A stretch of 64,000 bases of DNA, taken from the NCBI GenBank assembly GCA_030063045.1, contig JAQSEB010000010.1, positions 1,054,001 to 1,118,000 of the forward strand, in the 5' to 3' direction. This document shows positions 34,501 through 46,400 of this stretch, in pieces (position 1 is the stretch's first letter; every line of letters starts with the position of its first letter). This DNA is from Pratylenchus scribneri. Its lineage: Eukaryota; Nematoda; Chromadorea; Rhabditida; Pratylenchidae. Made by a program: the position numbers and the translations under genes. The notes beneath the pieces were generated by a model, which was given only the letters and a program-made list of their open reading frames with translations, was not told where the DNA came from and did not search any database.

Positions 34501-37500
34501 TGAACTAGTTTTGATGTTTATGTTATCAAATAAAATTGCAGACTTTTGGCTATCCAATGAAATTAATTGTATTAAAATTGATTCAAAATTGATGAAATTG
34601 TGCCCTAAAAGCCATTTTAAATATCTTAATTATGGATTTGTGAGATTGTGCTGGTTTTTTGGTTACAATTTTATCAATTCTGAACAAATTTAAATAAAAT
34701 TAATTTCATTGGATAGCGAAATGTCTCCTTTTTAATTTAATTATAAAAACATCAAAATTTGTTCAGTCCTCGATGAGTTATTCAAAACGGCGTCAAGATG
34801 GGCATATCTTAATGGCTTTTATAGGGAGGAAGATAAGAAAATGTACGGGATTGGAGCAGTAGGATCATTCAAATGCCGTTGCCGTGCCATTGGAGCCGGC
34901 ACTGAATACCTTTGAATAACGTCATGAATTTTAGAATGAATTTTGTTTTAAAGGAAAAATTCTGATTTTTTAAATTTTCCGGAAGCAATTCTGATTTTTA
35001 TTCCGGAAAGAATTCTGATTTTCATACCGGAAACAATTCTGATTTTCATTCCGGAAACAATTCTGATTTTTATTCCGGAAAGAATTCTGATTTTCATTCC
35101 GGAAAGAATTCTGATTTTCATTCCGGAAAGAATTCTGATTTTCATTCCGGAAAGAATTCTGATTTTCATTCCGGAAAGAATTCTGATTTTCATTCCGGAA
35201 ACAATTCTGATTTTTATTCCGGAAAGAATTCTGATTTTCATTCCGGAAACAATTCTGATTTTCATTCCGGAAACAATTCTGATTTTCATTCCGGAAAGAA
35301 TTCTGATTTTCATTCCGGAAACAATTCTGATTTTTATTCCGGAAAGAATTCTGATTTTCATTCCGGAAAGAATTCTGATTTTCATTCCGGAAACAATTCT
35401 GATTTTTATTCCGGAAACAATTCTGATTTTTATTCCGGAAAGAATTCTGATTTTCATTCCGGAAAGAATTCTGTTTTTTTTTTCAAATATTTTTCCTGCC
35501 CAAAAAACAACCATCGAAATTGTAAATTCCAATTGAATCCGCCACGGAACAGCTCAATGCCCTTTTGAAAAGCGAATGAACGGTCATTGATCACATCTTT
35601 AGGGCAAATTTATATAAAAATGACGCAGAAATGTCAACCAATGATTGGGCATACGACTGCTTTCCGATTCTCCACAATTCGGGCCAACAATGGTTCCAAC
35701 CAGCCCTGGGTGCATTCACAATGGGACTGTGGAGAAAAAGTGATTTCATAAAAATAAGTGATCAATTATTGAAAATATATGGGATTATTATAGCGGCAAA
35801 AAATTTTACAATTTCTAGCCAATCTTTATTAAACTTTCAGTCAGCTCATTTGGTTAAAGTTCCTTCTGCTGGAGTGCATTTTAAAATCAAATGTTTGAAC
35901 AAATAATTGGTCAGAGAATATTATGGCCAAAAATGTTTAGGGCAACTGCCAGCATTTTAACCTATTTTACCGCCTCTTTTTGATCATAACATAACTTTGT
36001 GTCCATTTCTATCAAATCCAGCAATTCTTTCTTGATTCAACTCAACTTAATTAAGGCTATAAAATAAGGCCAAATTTGCTAGACTTAAAGTTAATATTCA
36101 CTTGAAATTGTAAGCGCAAATTTCATTCCACTAGGGATTAATACACAATTGAACAATTAAATTAAATAATATTATTTCTTTAATCAATTCATCCCCAATC
36201 CCTGTATTTTAAAATGGTCAGAAATGTTCTAAACTTAAAAAGAATTTTCGTTTTAAAAATTGAAATTTGTGTACAAAATTTGACTCGGAGGAGCCCAAAT
36301 TTTAGTTCCACCGGGATTTAATTAATACAAAATCGAACAATTAATTAAATAATAATATTTACATCCAAAAATGTGAGCACTTGGCCATCCGCCTCCTGTG
36401 CACCCATCAAACGGGCACGGATTAGGCCAACCCGCTGTTTAGCCCGTAACAATTTTGTTGGAATTGGCAAAGTGCGAACAAATTTGTGGAGATCATTGTG
36501 AAGAAAGGCTTGGAAAAAGGCAAATGAAATATTTGGAAAATTCAAAAACTTCGATTGGAGAAATCATCCACCAAAATGAGTTGATGGAGAAGGGAATGAG
36601 GCGAACGGTTGATGACACTTTAGGAAAATATTATTTTATTACTGACTGAATTTTGATTGGTTCATTCAGAATAGAGAAAAATTCAGTATCCTCAACGGTT
36701 TTTTGGCTCATATCTCAACGAGACAATTACGAATTTGGGTAGGCGATATATCAGTGGAAAGCCTAAAGTATCCTCTAGAAAGTGGCCTGCTTTAAATTTT
36801 ATAAAATGTTGTCTTTAAAAAGTTACATGTTTTTGAATCAGGGGTCTCATCAGATTTTTTTCAAAAAAAAAGTACATTGACCCTTGAAAAAAATTTTTTG
36901 GCGTCAAAAAAAAAAGATTTTTGTTTTAAGTGAATATAAATTGTTTAACACTTTTTTCATAAATGAACAAGAAGGGATCAACCAGCAGGACTAAGGATTA
37001 CATGTTTTTGAGAAGACACTTTTAAAATTTTTCGAGCAGCATGCGAAAATTTTGCCAAAATGGCCCCACAGCGAAAAAATTTTATCATTTTTTTATAATT
37101 TTGTGATACAAAAAGTACACAATGGCCCAAAGTACAAATCTTTTAAAAAAGTACATCTGAGACACTTGCTTTGTGTAGAATAAACTTGAATTTTATTGTA
37201 GGGGGAAAAACCCATTTATTTCATAAATTGTTTTAAAATTTCATAACAATTAGAATGGCCACTTTTTAGAGGACATTTAGGGCTTTAAAATGGCATATCG
37301 CCTTCCGGAATTGGTTGCTTCCTTCCACGAGATATGGCCAAAAACAACCAATTGTCCTATTTCTCAATTCAGATTTACCTGGTAATTGTTCGAGCCAATG
37401 TGGAAAATGCCTAAAGGGAAAATTCTGATTTGTCAATGATTTGGATTGAAATGTACTTCATTGTGGAAAACAATAATAATGGAAGTGTTTGGCAAATGTT

Positions 37501-39533
37501 TTATATCCCATTTGCCATCATTTTGACGGCATTGAATTCGTCGAACATCCGGCAGTGAACGGTTCAATGCGATAGAATCACTGGCCAATAAATTGAACTA
37601 TTTAGTAAAAAAAACATTATTTGACCATTCCAATATGGTGGAATTGGTAGAGGAGAGACCGAACTTGACGCCGTTTAAAATAACTCATCAAGGACTAAAC
37701 CAATTTTGATGTTTTTAGTATCAAATTAAAGTGCAGACTTTTTGCTATGCAAAGAAAATAATTTTATTTAAATTGGTTCAGAATTGATGGAGTTATGGCC
37801 AAAAAACCACTGTAAATTTTGCCAATCTATCTTAAAGATCGATTTTAATTGGTTTTTTGTCCATAATTCCATCAATTCTGAACCAATCTAAATAAAATTA
37901 ATTTAATTTGATAGCCAAAAGTCTACTCTTTAATTTGATCACAAAAATCATCAAATTTGGTTCATACCTTGATGAGTTATTTTAAACCGCGCTAAATTGG
38001 CTCGTTCTTCGAATTTGGTGGTTGATGGGTACTTGATTGATGGAAAAAGTGCGCTCGGAGCGAGCCTCCTCCTCGGGGCCAAATTCCACGGGTCTTCCCT
38101 GTTCACCGGCTCCCCGCCTTGGCGCATATCCATTCGCGTTCAATTCCTCTGTATGGGCCAAAAAATTCATAAAACCCTCATCCCACAACCCAGTTTAGAG
38201 TAGCCAAAAATTCGGTTTTAAACCAGATTTTCGGTTTCTCCTATTTTCGGTTATTTTGAACAAAAATTCGTAGTTTTGGTTTTAAATTTCATCGATTTTC
38301 TAAAATCAAAACCAACTCTACCAGTAAATCCTCGATTAGCTTATAATTTTCAGAACCCCTCCAAATGAGGAAAAAATCAATAATTTTTAACTTTTTCATC
38401 TTAAAATTCTCCAAAATGTGCTTTTATTGGAGAAATTGCGGTGTTTTTACCCTAGCCATTAGCCAATGTCACCAACCGAATGTCAAATTGGCCGCCTTTT
38501 CCGTCGGCAAATTCCCATTGAAATGGCCAACCAACAATTGAATTCCTCGGCCCGCATATGAGTCGGGGTCGACGGTGGCCATTGACAATGATTGGCCCGG
38601 AATGGGACCCAACAACTGTACGAAAAAAAGGATGGATGTAAGGGCTAATTTCTGGATTTTTAAGTTGCATAAAAATCAGAAAATTGAATGTTTATTTATG
38701 TTTTTTTCGTTAAATTTTCCAAAAATTGGTTTCGTCAACTGCAAAATAGGTTACTTTTGTTTTTTTTATTGCATTTTTCTAATGAATTATTCCTGGAAAA
38801 AAGTGCCAAAATTGGTCAAAATTAATGTCATAATAATGACGATGGAGGACAATTCTGTATCAAGTCAATTATTTTGGCTTATATCTCAACGAGGATATTG
38901 GCCAATTTAGGAAGGCAAAATACCATTTGAAAGCCTTAAGTGTCCTTTAAAAATTGCTTTTTTAATTTTATTCCCAATTCTTTTTTATCGCGGAAAATTT
39001 TAGAATAATTCCATTGGGCTAATTCATTAAGAAACTGCCTGGATTTTTTTTAAGCTCATATCTCAACGAGGCAGACACCAATTCAGGAAGGCAATATAAC
39101 ATTTTAAAGCCCAGAGTGTACACAAAATTAGGCCAATTTACATTTTATAAAATTCCAGTCTTTAAAAAGTTACATGTCTTTGAATGGAATAAACCCGAAT
39201 ATGTTTGTTGGAGGAAATTCCGCTAATTTTACAAATTATTTTAACATTTCAAAAAACAATTCGAATTGGCCACTTTTTAGAGGACATTTAGGGCTTTCAA
39301 ATGGCATATCGCCTTCCTGAATTGGTTGCCCTATTCTCGAGATATGGCCAAAAAAGCGCAGAAGCTCAATAGTAATATATTGGAATAAAGGAAAAAGAAC
39401 CTACAGCTTCCTGGGCCAAAAGAATGATCAAAGTGAGAAGCAACCAGCAAAGGAGAAAAGCACTGATTGCCAAGGCCCAAAGTAGGATTTTGTGCCGTCG
39501 CCGGAAGAGTCGATGTGCACGCAGAAATCCCAT
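31565..39533 (-). CDS. UDP-GalNAc:polypeptide N-acetylgalactosaminyltransferase (about 20 exons; 3' end irregular)
   Basis: Golgi type II enzyme starting mucin-type O-glycosylation (GT27) on Ser/Thr. Exons: 39533-39405, 38615-38477, 38148-38033, 37597-37457, 37410-37379, 36617-36550, 36508-36363, 35726-35639, 35596-35512, 34909-34847, 34394-34232, 34186-34068, 34017-33992, 33539-33457, 33020-32946, 32895-32794, 32579-32443, 31914-31886, 31833-31678, 31618-31565. Seen: short Arg-rich cytosolic tail plus signal anchor ([20 protein letters not shown]...), [55 protein letters not shown], metal-binding DSH (257-259) in [40 protein letters not shown] (365-369), and [15 protein letters not shown] ricin-type lectin domain follows, with QCLSA and [10 protein letters not shown] repeats. 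The first 17 exons join cleanly. The last three junctions do not close in frame with GT-AG sites, and a TGA directly follows exon 17 (32441-32439), so the C-terminus is uncertain. Confidence 0.88.
31985..32290 (-). repeat. Family F element (GGTTTGTCCCACACATTC), GalNAc-transferase intron 17
   Basis: Shares ATGGTTTGTCCCACACATTC, GGTCAAAACGCATTGAATG, TATGGTTTGGTCAACAATTA and a run of AAACCGGTTT words with 58985-59300 and, more weakly, 44250-44610. All three lie in introns of minus-strand genes in the same orientation. Confidence 0.75.
32592..32775. repeat. AT-rich minisatellite, GalNAc-transferase intron 16
   Basis: About three diverged copies of a roughly 55-bp unit with the words GAGGGAATTTTAAAAA and GAAATTTTAAAAACTATTTT. 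Confidence 0.75.
33085..33405. repeat. Fold-back element, family A, GalNAc-transferase intron 14
   Basis: TTTTGGCCATATCTCGAGAA ... TGTCCTCTAAAAAGTGGCC on the left; TTTGTAGAGGGCATTTTTGG ... CTCGTTGAGATATGGGTC on the right. Just outside the left arm is AGGACTATTCAGTCCCCC. Confidence 0.85.
33603..33960. repeat. Terminal-inverted-repeat element, family B, GalNAc-transferase intron 13
   Basis: CAACTTGACGCTTATTATAA at the left. The right end (GATGAATTATTATAAACAGC ... ACAAGTTGG) has diverged but is still inverted. Inner arms are intact. Confidence 0.82.
34469..34803. repeat. Terminal-inverted-repeat element, family B, GalNAc-transferase intron 10
   Basis: CCCGGCGCCATTTAAAATTA ... GGCTATCCAATGAAATTAAT; mirrored by ATTAATTTCATTGGATAGCG ... 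GTTATTCAAAACGGCGTCAA. Confidence 0.85.
34971..35470. repeat. 24-bp minisatellite in GalNAc-transferase intron 9
   Basis: About 20 tandem copies of TTCCGGAAAGAATTCTGATT + TTCA, the reverse complement of the STIM-intron unit at 643-1358, with the same two variable sites. Relative to its host gene the orientation is opposite to the STIM array. It lies wholly within the intron 34910-35511. Confidence 0.97.
36670..37350. repeat. Family A element split by a nested insertion, GalNAc-transferase intron 5
   Basis: Left arm at 36705-36800 (CATATCTCAACGAGACAATT), right arm at 37250-37345 (GGCCACTTTTTAGAGGACAT ... CACGAGATATGGCC). Between them, about 36840-37180 is foreign to the family and runs from GGGGTCTCATCAGATTTTTT to AAAAAGTACATCTGAGACAC, whose ends are imperfectly inverted. 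Confidence 0.7.
37668..38000. repeat. Terminal-inverted-repeat element, family B, GalNAc-transferase intron 3
   Basis: GAACTTGACGCCGTTTAAAA ... mirrored by GAGTTATTTTAAACCGCGCT. It ends about 33 bp from the exon 3 donor. Confidence 0.87.
38860..39360. repeat. Family A half copy plus full copy, GalNAc-transferase intron 1
   Basis: Left arm only at about 38870-38960; full fold-back copy at about 39055-39352 (CATATCTCAACGAGGCAGAC ... TCTCGAGATATGGCC). Confidence 0.8.
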
Positions 39534-40489
39534 TTGATTTTGTGGGATTTGAAAATGTGAAGGGCGGATTGGATACGGCGGCAATTTTGTGAGGGAAGGA
39601 AGAGGAAGGAAGATGGACCAGCAGAGATGGATGAATGAATGGCCTTGAGGCAAGGTGAGGAAGGGCAATCCAAAATTGCGCGGACCAGAGAAGATAGATT
39701 CAATCGATTCCAATTCCAAATTATATTTATAATAATGTGGGTTCAACAATGGAAGATTGAAAAATTTGATCAAATTTACACACAATATAAAAGAATGGAG
39801 AATAAATAAAAATCAAGCAGATTAATTCCAATAATACAGCGCCGATTCACACGAGACTCATTTTTGACCCATAATAACTCAACAATGCCAATGGCCAATC
39901 TCTGAGAATATGGATAAACCAATGGAAAGTAGTCCAAAATGCCCCCTACAATTTGGCTTTTGTTTTTTAATTTCTAAAATCCAATCTTTAAAATAGTTAT
40001 TAAATCCATAATTGTGCGGCGGAAGACACACATTCAATCGATTCCAATTCCAATTTATTTTTAAATATGTGGGTTCAACAATGAATGATTGTAAAAATGT
40101 TGATCAATTTACACATAAAAGGAAAGGATATTAAATAAAAATCAGCCACAGTATTCAATCAATTTATTATTAAAAATTTAATTCCTTAGGGAGAGATCTC
40201 TGCTATCGTATTATTTTCCTCCTTTCCTTTTTTTCTTAATCAAGAAGTATAAACGAAGGTTGAACACATATAGCCCGAGGATCCTTCATTTTTCACGGAT
40301 TCTTCTACTATAAGCTTTTTTTAAATGTTGATGTTCTTTTTTGGTTCTTTTTTGGAATATAAAAATGTTAAATCAATTTATACACATATAAAAGATGGGA
40401 TGGGAACAATAAATAAAAAAAAATCAACCAGTATTTTTTAATTACAATTAAATAATAATTAAAAAATCAATAATTAATCAATATTTGTA
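39534..40489. other. Intergenic region between GPCR 3' end and GalNAc-transferase start
   Basis: It holds a degraded family A arm (about 39866-39955) and two diverged copies of a block ending ATGTGGGTTCAACAATG...; the block occurs at 39700-39790 within the 5' flank and again at about 40030-40130. No exon is seen. Confidence 0.55.
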
Positions 40490-43400
40490 TCATCGTGTGC
40501 CGGATCTGGCATGGAATTTATTTACAAAATGTTGCTGTGGTAATTGTGCATCATCGCCGCCCAATGCCGTCGAAATTGTCCTCCTTTCCTCCTCAATTTC
40601 TGTTCCAAATCTTTGTTGGGGCCTTCCTTGCTGTTTTTGTGGCCTTAAAATGAATTCAGCCTGATCCCCGCTTCCGCCACTGGTTGTGCCTTGACTCGGC
40701 CTTTTTCTCCCCGTTTGAAAGCCTTTTTGGCTTTCTTGCCTGAAAAGTACAAAATTATTGTTTAAATTATTCAAAATTTGCGTTAGGCCACATTTCAATA
40801 GGGACACGTTTAAAACTGGGCTAAGTCGCTTGTAGCTCATTAAGGACGAAACCGATTTGGATGATTTTGGTGTCAAATTAAAGAGCTCACTTCTGGCTAT
40901 CGATTGATATAAAATTTATTTGGTTTGGTTCAGAGTTGGCAGAGTTGTACTTAAAAACCATGAAAAATTTACAAATATACTCTTTTTTAATGGTTTTTAA
41001 AGTACAACTCTGCTAATTCTGAACCAAATCAAATAAATATTTTATATCAATCGATAGCCAGAAGTGAGCTCTTTTATTTGACACAAAAATCATCTATATC
41101 TGTTTCGTCCTTAATGAACTACAAGCGGCCGCGCTAAGTTGAGAAGCCCAATTGTAGCGTACCGTTTCAATACATATGGGCTATTCTTTTTGGCTCATAT
41201 CTCAACGAGGCAATTACCAATTTAGGAAAGATAATGTACCGTTTGAAAGCCTAAAGTGCCCTCTTCAAAGTGGCCTTTTTAAATTGTATAATATAAAATT
41301 CAGACTTTAAAAAAGTTACATGTCTTTGAATGGAATAAACCCGAATATTTGTTTGTTGGAGGAGCAGCCGCTTATTTTATAAATTATTTTAACATTTCAA
41401 AAAACAATTAGAATTGGCCACTTTTTAGAGGACATTTAGGGCTTTAAAATGGCATATCGCCTTCCTGAATTGGTTGCTTCCTTCTTGAGATATGGCCAAA
41501 ACGGTACTTGTGTACTTTGGATCCCATTTTTTTCTCAGTCAATGCCCCTCCCCCTATGCCTATGGGTCATCGAAATTGCGGTTAGAGTCAATAATTTAGT
41601 GGTATAATATGACAAAATCACCTCAAGTTTCCCTAAAATTTTATAAGTAGCACCCATATGGAGGAAGGACCCTTCACTTCTACTTAATCATTTCCCTTTA
41701 GGCGGTTTATTAATTAATTTGCCCGCAAAATGACTGAAAATGACTGAATTTACCCCCAAATTCTTTCGTGCCGAAAAATAATGATTTTTTTGAGGCCATA
41801 TATAGCTTGGCCAAATCAGACTTCTTTAAGATTCCCTAACCCCTAATCCCATCCTACCCTGAACCTCTATCCCTGAGCCTTAATACCTAGTTTTGGCCTA
41901 AAAAATATTATATTTCGACAGAAAGAATTTGGGTAAATTTAGGCATTTTTGGGTAAATTCAGGCATTTTTGGGTAAATTCCATTTATTCCTTTCCTTTTT
42001 GACAAAAATTGAGACCCAAATCCAAAAGTACACAAGTACCAAAAGAACGGCCCAGAGTACTTAAACATTGGTACTAAAACGTGATAGCCCGATTTTTAGC
42101 CAATATTCACCTGCCCAACATGTCCCTTAGCCGGCTATACACTGGGTTGCCCTCCATTTTTCGTTGCATCGACCGCCGCCACTGGGAATGTGCTTGACGA
42201 ATTGGCCGATTGAACAGGGTGAAAATGGCCGGATAGGCGGCACAACTCACGTAGGGCATCAAATGCACGTAGTACATGGCAATTACGGCTTAAATGAATG
42301 AATAAATTTTGGGGGAAATATTTGAATGGGTCTGAGCATTTGGGAACAGCCTAACTTGTCGTCGACCCAACTTTGCGTCTTTTGAAATAACTCATCAATG
42401 ACTGAACCAATTTTGGTGATTTTAGTATCAAATTAAAGAGCAGACTTTTAGCTATCCAAAGAAATTAATTTTACGTAAATTGGTTCAGAATTGATGGAGT
42501 TATGGCCAAAAAATTCAGAATGACATTTACTATGGATTAGCCAAATTCTCATTTGTTTTTTGGCCATAATTCCATCAATTCTAGACCAATTTAAATAAAA
42601 TTAATTTCATTGGATAGCCAAAAGTCTGCTCTTTAATTTGATAATAAAATCATAAAAATAGGTTCACTCCTTGTTGAGTTATTTTAAACGGCGTCAAGTT
42701 GGCCCCATGCCGAGATATGGGTCTGTTTAGGGTTGCCCCGGAACCGGAACTAATTTTTCCAACCGGAACTCAAAAAAGCCGGAACTTCCGGCCACCGGAA
42801 CTGGAACCGTAACTTCCGGGGCAACCCTAGTTCTGTTCCCTCTGTTGAATTTGACCAACTTTGTTTGTTCATTTTCAGCTGGAACAGACGTTGGGCGTAC
42901 ATGCCCACCCAATATGGGGTCCAACAAATCAAATAGACGGCGGCCAACACCACCACCGTCACAACCACACGTTTTATGACGGCCATCGACGGCGAGGGTT
43001 GATGATAGTTGTGGCCATTATTATTATTGTTGGCCATTTTTGGCCCAACAATTGGACCATTTGGATGGGAGTGATGCGAGGAAAAGGTGTTCGATGGATT
43101 CTGGCTTAACAGCTCCTTTCGGCGCCACAGGAAATAGGGCACCGAGGCGTACCAAAAGAGGAAACCGGCGAACGGAATGCAATAACTTCAGGGAAAATGG
43201 GAAGGCGTAATAAATAGAATATTGGATGGGATGGGCCAATTTGGTCATAAGGAAAAAAGGAAAATGTTTTTAAAAGAACGGTTTTTAGGTTCCGATTTTA
43301 TAGTATGAATCAAATTTTGATGAGAAAAGCACATTAATAATGTATTATTTAGCATTTATTTCATGTTTTTTAAGTAATTTTTTGACCAATTTTTACCTAT

Positions 43401-46400
43401 TTTGGCACTTTTTGGGCAAAATTTCATTAGAAAAATGCAATAAAAACCAAAAATTCACCTATTTTTAGGTTTTTAAAAATTATATTTTGGCAAATTTCGA
43501 AAAAAACTAAAGCAATAAATAGCTAGAATGAAAAGAAATTAATGGTCAATTTAGCCATAAGAAAAGTCAGAGGACATTTCAGTATCGTCATTTCAGCACC
43601 TGGACTATGCTTTTTGGCCATAACTCATCGAGGGAATAACTAATTCGGAAAGGCGATATGCCATTTGAAAGCCCAAAGTGTCCTCTAAAAAGTTGCCTAT
43701 TTAAATTTTATAAAATCCAGACTAAAAAAGTTACATGTCTTTAAGTGAAATAAACCCGAATTTGTTTGTTGTGAGGAAAAGCCGCTTATTTTACAAATTA
43801 TTTTAATATTTCAAAAAACAATTAGAATTGGCCACTTTTTAGAGGATATTTAGGGCTTTCAAATGGCATATCGCCTTCCTGAATTTGTTACTTCGTTCTC
43901 GAGATATGGCCAAAGAATGGCCTTGGGTACTGAAACGTCCTGTTTTGGAATGATGAATTGGGATTGGCTGATTTGGCCACAGGGAAATGGTATCAATTGA
44001 CTTATCAACTGACCTGGTTATGCTGACCACAATATTGAACAATAACTCAACGCTGGGTGGAGGCAGGAATGCACATTTTCGCACAAATCTATGAACAAAA
44101 TAAGATCAAATAAATGATTTAAAAAAAGGAAGGACACGAACAATTCCTGGCGATTGGACAAATCACGGCGGACAACAATTTCGGAGACCTTTAAATGTTT
44201 TTTGTTAAATGGAATTTGGCACATTAAAATGGGTAGTATTTAATTTGTCGAAAAGGTTTTAACGGTTTAATGGGTTTGTCCTAGACCCTCAAACCTTATA
44301 CCCAGTCGATAGGTATATAATTTTTTATGGTTTGGTCAATAATTAAGGGTATTAAATTGGAACCGGTTTGCTTTTAAACCGCTTAAACCATTTGAACCGG
44401 TTTTGGATTTTGGTTAGGATTTAAATCCGTTTGAACCGTTTTTATATTTTTGGTTTTAAACCGTTTGAACCGATTTTATATTTTTGGTTTTAAACCATTT
44501 GAACCGATTTTGGTTTTAAATCGTCTGAACCGATTTTGGTGTTGGTTTTAAACGATTTGAATTGGTTTTATATTTTTTGTTCAAAACTAATTTAAATTTG
44601 GTTAAACCTAAGCCGAATCTTTCCTCCATTTGCAATGTTTTTCTCCATTTAAATATTTCCCATATTAAAAATGAATTGAGTTCCCACCTCAGAATAGACC
44701 AACAGTGGCCAAAGTAGACAAAGGACAATGGCCAATGCGAGCAAAACTTGGAGGAATGCGAGGCGAAGGCCGGCGGCCTGTTGCCTTTGTCGGCCTTTGT
44801 CCAGACAAATGATGGAATAACAAGTACGGGAAATGAGCAAAACAATGACGGGTGCCGAAAATTTGTTGAGCGAATCGAAGAGAAGATAGGCCCGGCAAGC
44901 CAGGAGGCCAAAACGCCAAGTCCCATTCAAAATCTCCAAATTCAGTAGAACCATGCCTGTGAAAGGGGAGGAATTGATGAATTTTATTAGAGGAAGCAAA
45001 AATAGCCTTTTTGAGTGAATGCCTTAATAACATTAATATTCGGAATATTTTCATTGAATTTTTATGCCAAATTAACGGATGGGAATGGAACTATTGAATG
45101 ATGTTTAAAATATGAATTATGGTCAAAAAAATTCGAAAAGGTGATTAAAATTCCACCTTTCCCCGAAATGAAACACACGTGGGGAAAAATTCCGATAAAA
45201 ATTAGGCAAAACACCATTTTCTGGTATGAATTAAAGTTTCGAGGACAAAAACACATTTTGACTAGGCAGAAATATATTCCCTGAAGGCATAAAAACACAT
45301 TTTCAGGAAAGAATGAAGGACAAATATTTTCGGAATGAAATACATTTAGGCAAAAACACATTTTCCAGAATGAAATACATTTAGGCAAAACACATTTTCC
45401 AGAATGAAAAACATTTAGGCAAAAACACATTTTTTGGAATGAAATACATTTAGGCAAAAACACATTTTCCAGAATGAAATACATTTAGGCAAAAACACAT
45501 TTTCCAGAATGAAATACATTTAGGCAAAAACACATTTTCCAGAATGAAATACATTTAGGCAAAAACACATTTTCCAGAATGAAATACAAACATTTTGGCA
45601 ACAAAAACAATACAAAGTGAAATCCACACACACAATTTTTCTTGAACCCATATTCCCTCAAATTCTAATCCAATCTATTTATGGAATATTTCATTCAATA
45701 GCCATGAGTTTGCCCTTAAAAATGATATAAAATTTGTTAAAAATGTTTTAGTGCTTCGGCGGCTATGAAGCCAAAAATTTTTCTGTACCGAGACTACCAG
45801 ATTTAAAAGAGGATTAAAACATATGATTTAATTTTTTAAAGGAAAGACCAAAAGGCAAAAAGAATCTATGAGCTGAATTGTATGGCTTCGGATTCGAAAA
45901 ATAACCTTTCCTTATTTTGCACTAAAAATGAGAAAAAATTTCCTTTATGTTAGGGACAGCGAAAGGATTAACAAAAAAAATGTCACATCATTTTTGGCAC
46001 TGTGCTTACCAAACATTGTGGCCAAATCCGAAACGCAAAGGGCCAAAATATGGCAAAGAATTGATTTGGGCACACGGACTTGGGCCAACCAAAGGAGTGG
46101 GGCAACGACGAAGAACACCCAGGAATTGGCCAAAAAGCCCAGCAAATTGCAGGCCAAATAGGTGATGGCCACAAATTGACGAAAACCCTGGAAAATAATT
46201 TTGTTAAATTACCGAGTGATGGAAGATATCGATAAGAGATGATTCAGTATTACTATTCCAGTATTTGGACAATTTTGTTGACTTATAATTCAAAAGGCAA
46301 TTGCCAATTTGGGAAGGCGATATATCGATGGAAAGCCCAAATTGTACTCTCTAAAAGTGGCCTTTAATTCAGGCTTTAAAAAATGTTGCATCTCTTTGAT

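Noticed and set aside
38452..38670. Alternative frame ([16 protein letters not shown]...) for GalNAc-transferase exon 2
   Set aside because: It offers no donor in the phase needed for exon 3. The frame beginning [12 protein letters not shown] ends with a GT donor in the required phase 1.
45062..45484. 140-codon Cys/Phe-rich open frame on the minus strand
   Set aside because: It is the AAAACACATTTTCC minisatellite inside GPCR intron 2, with no homology signal.
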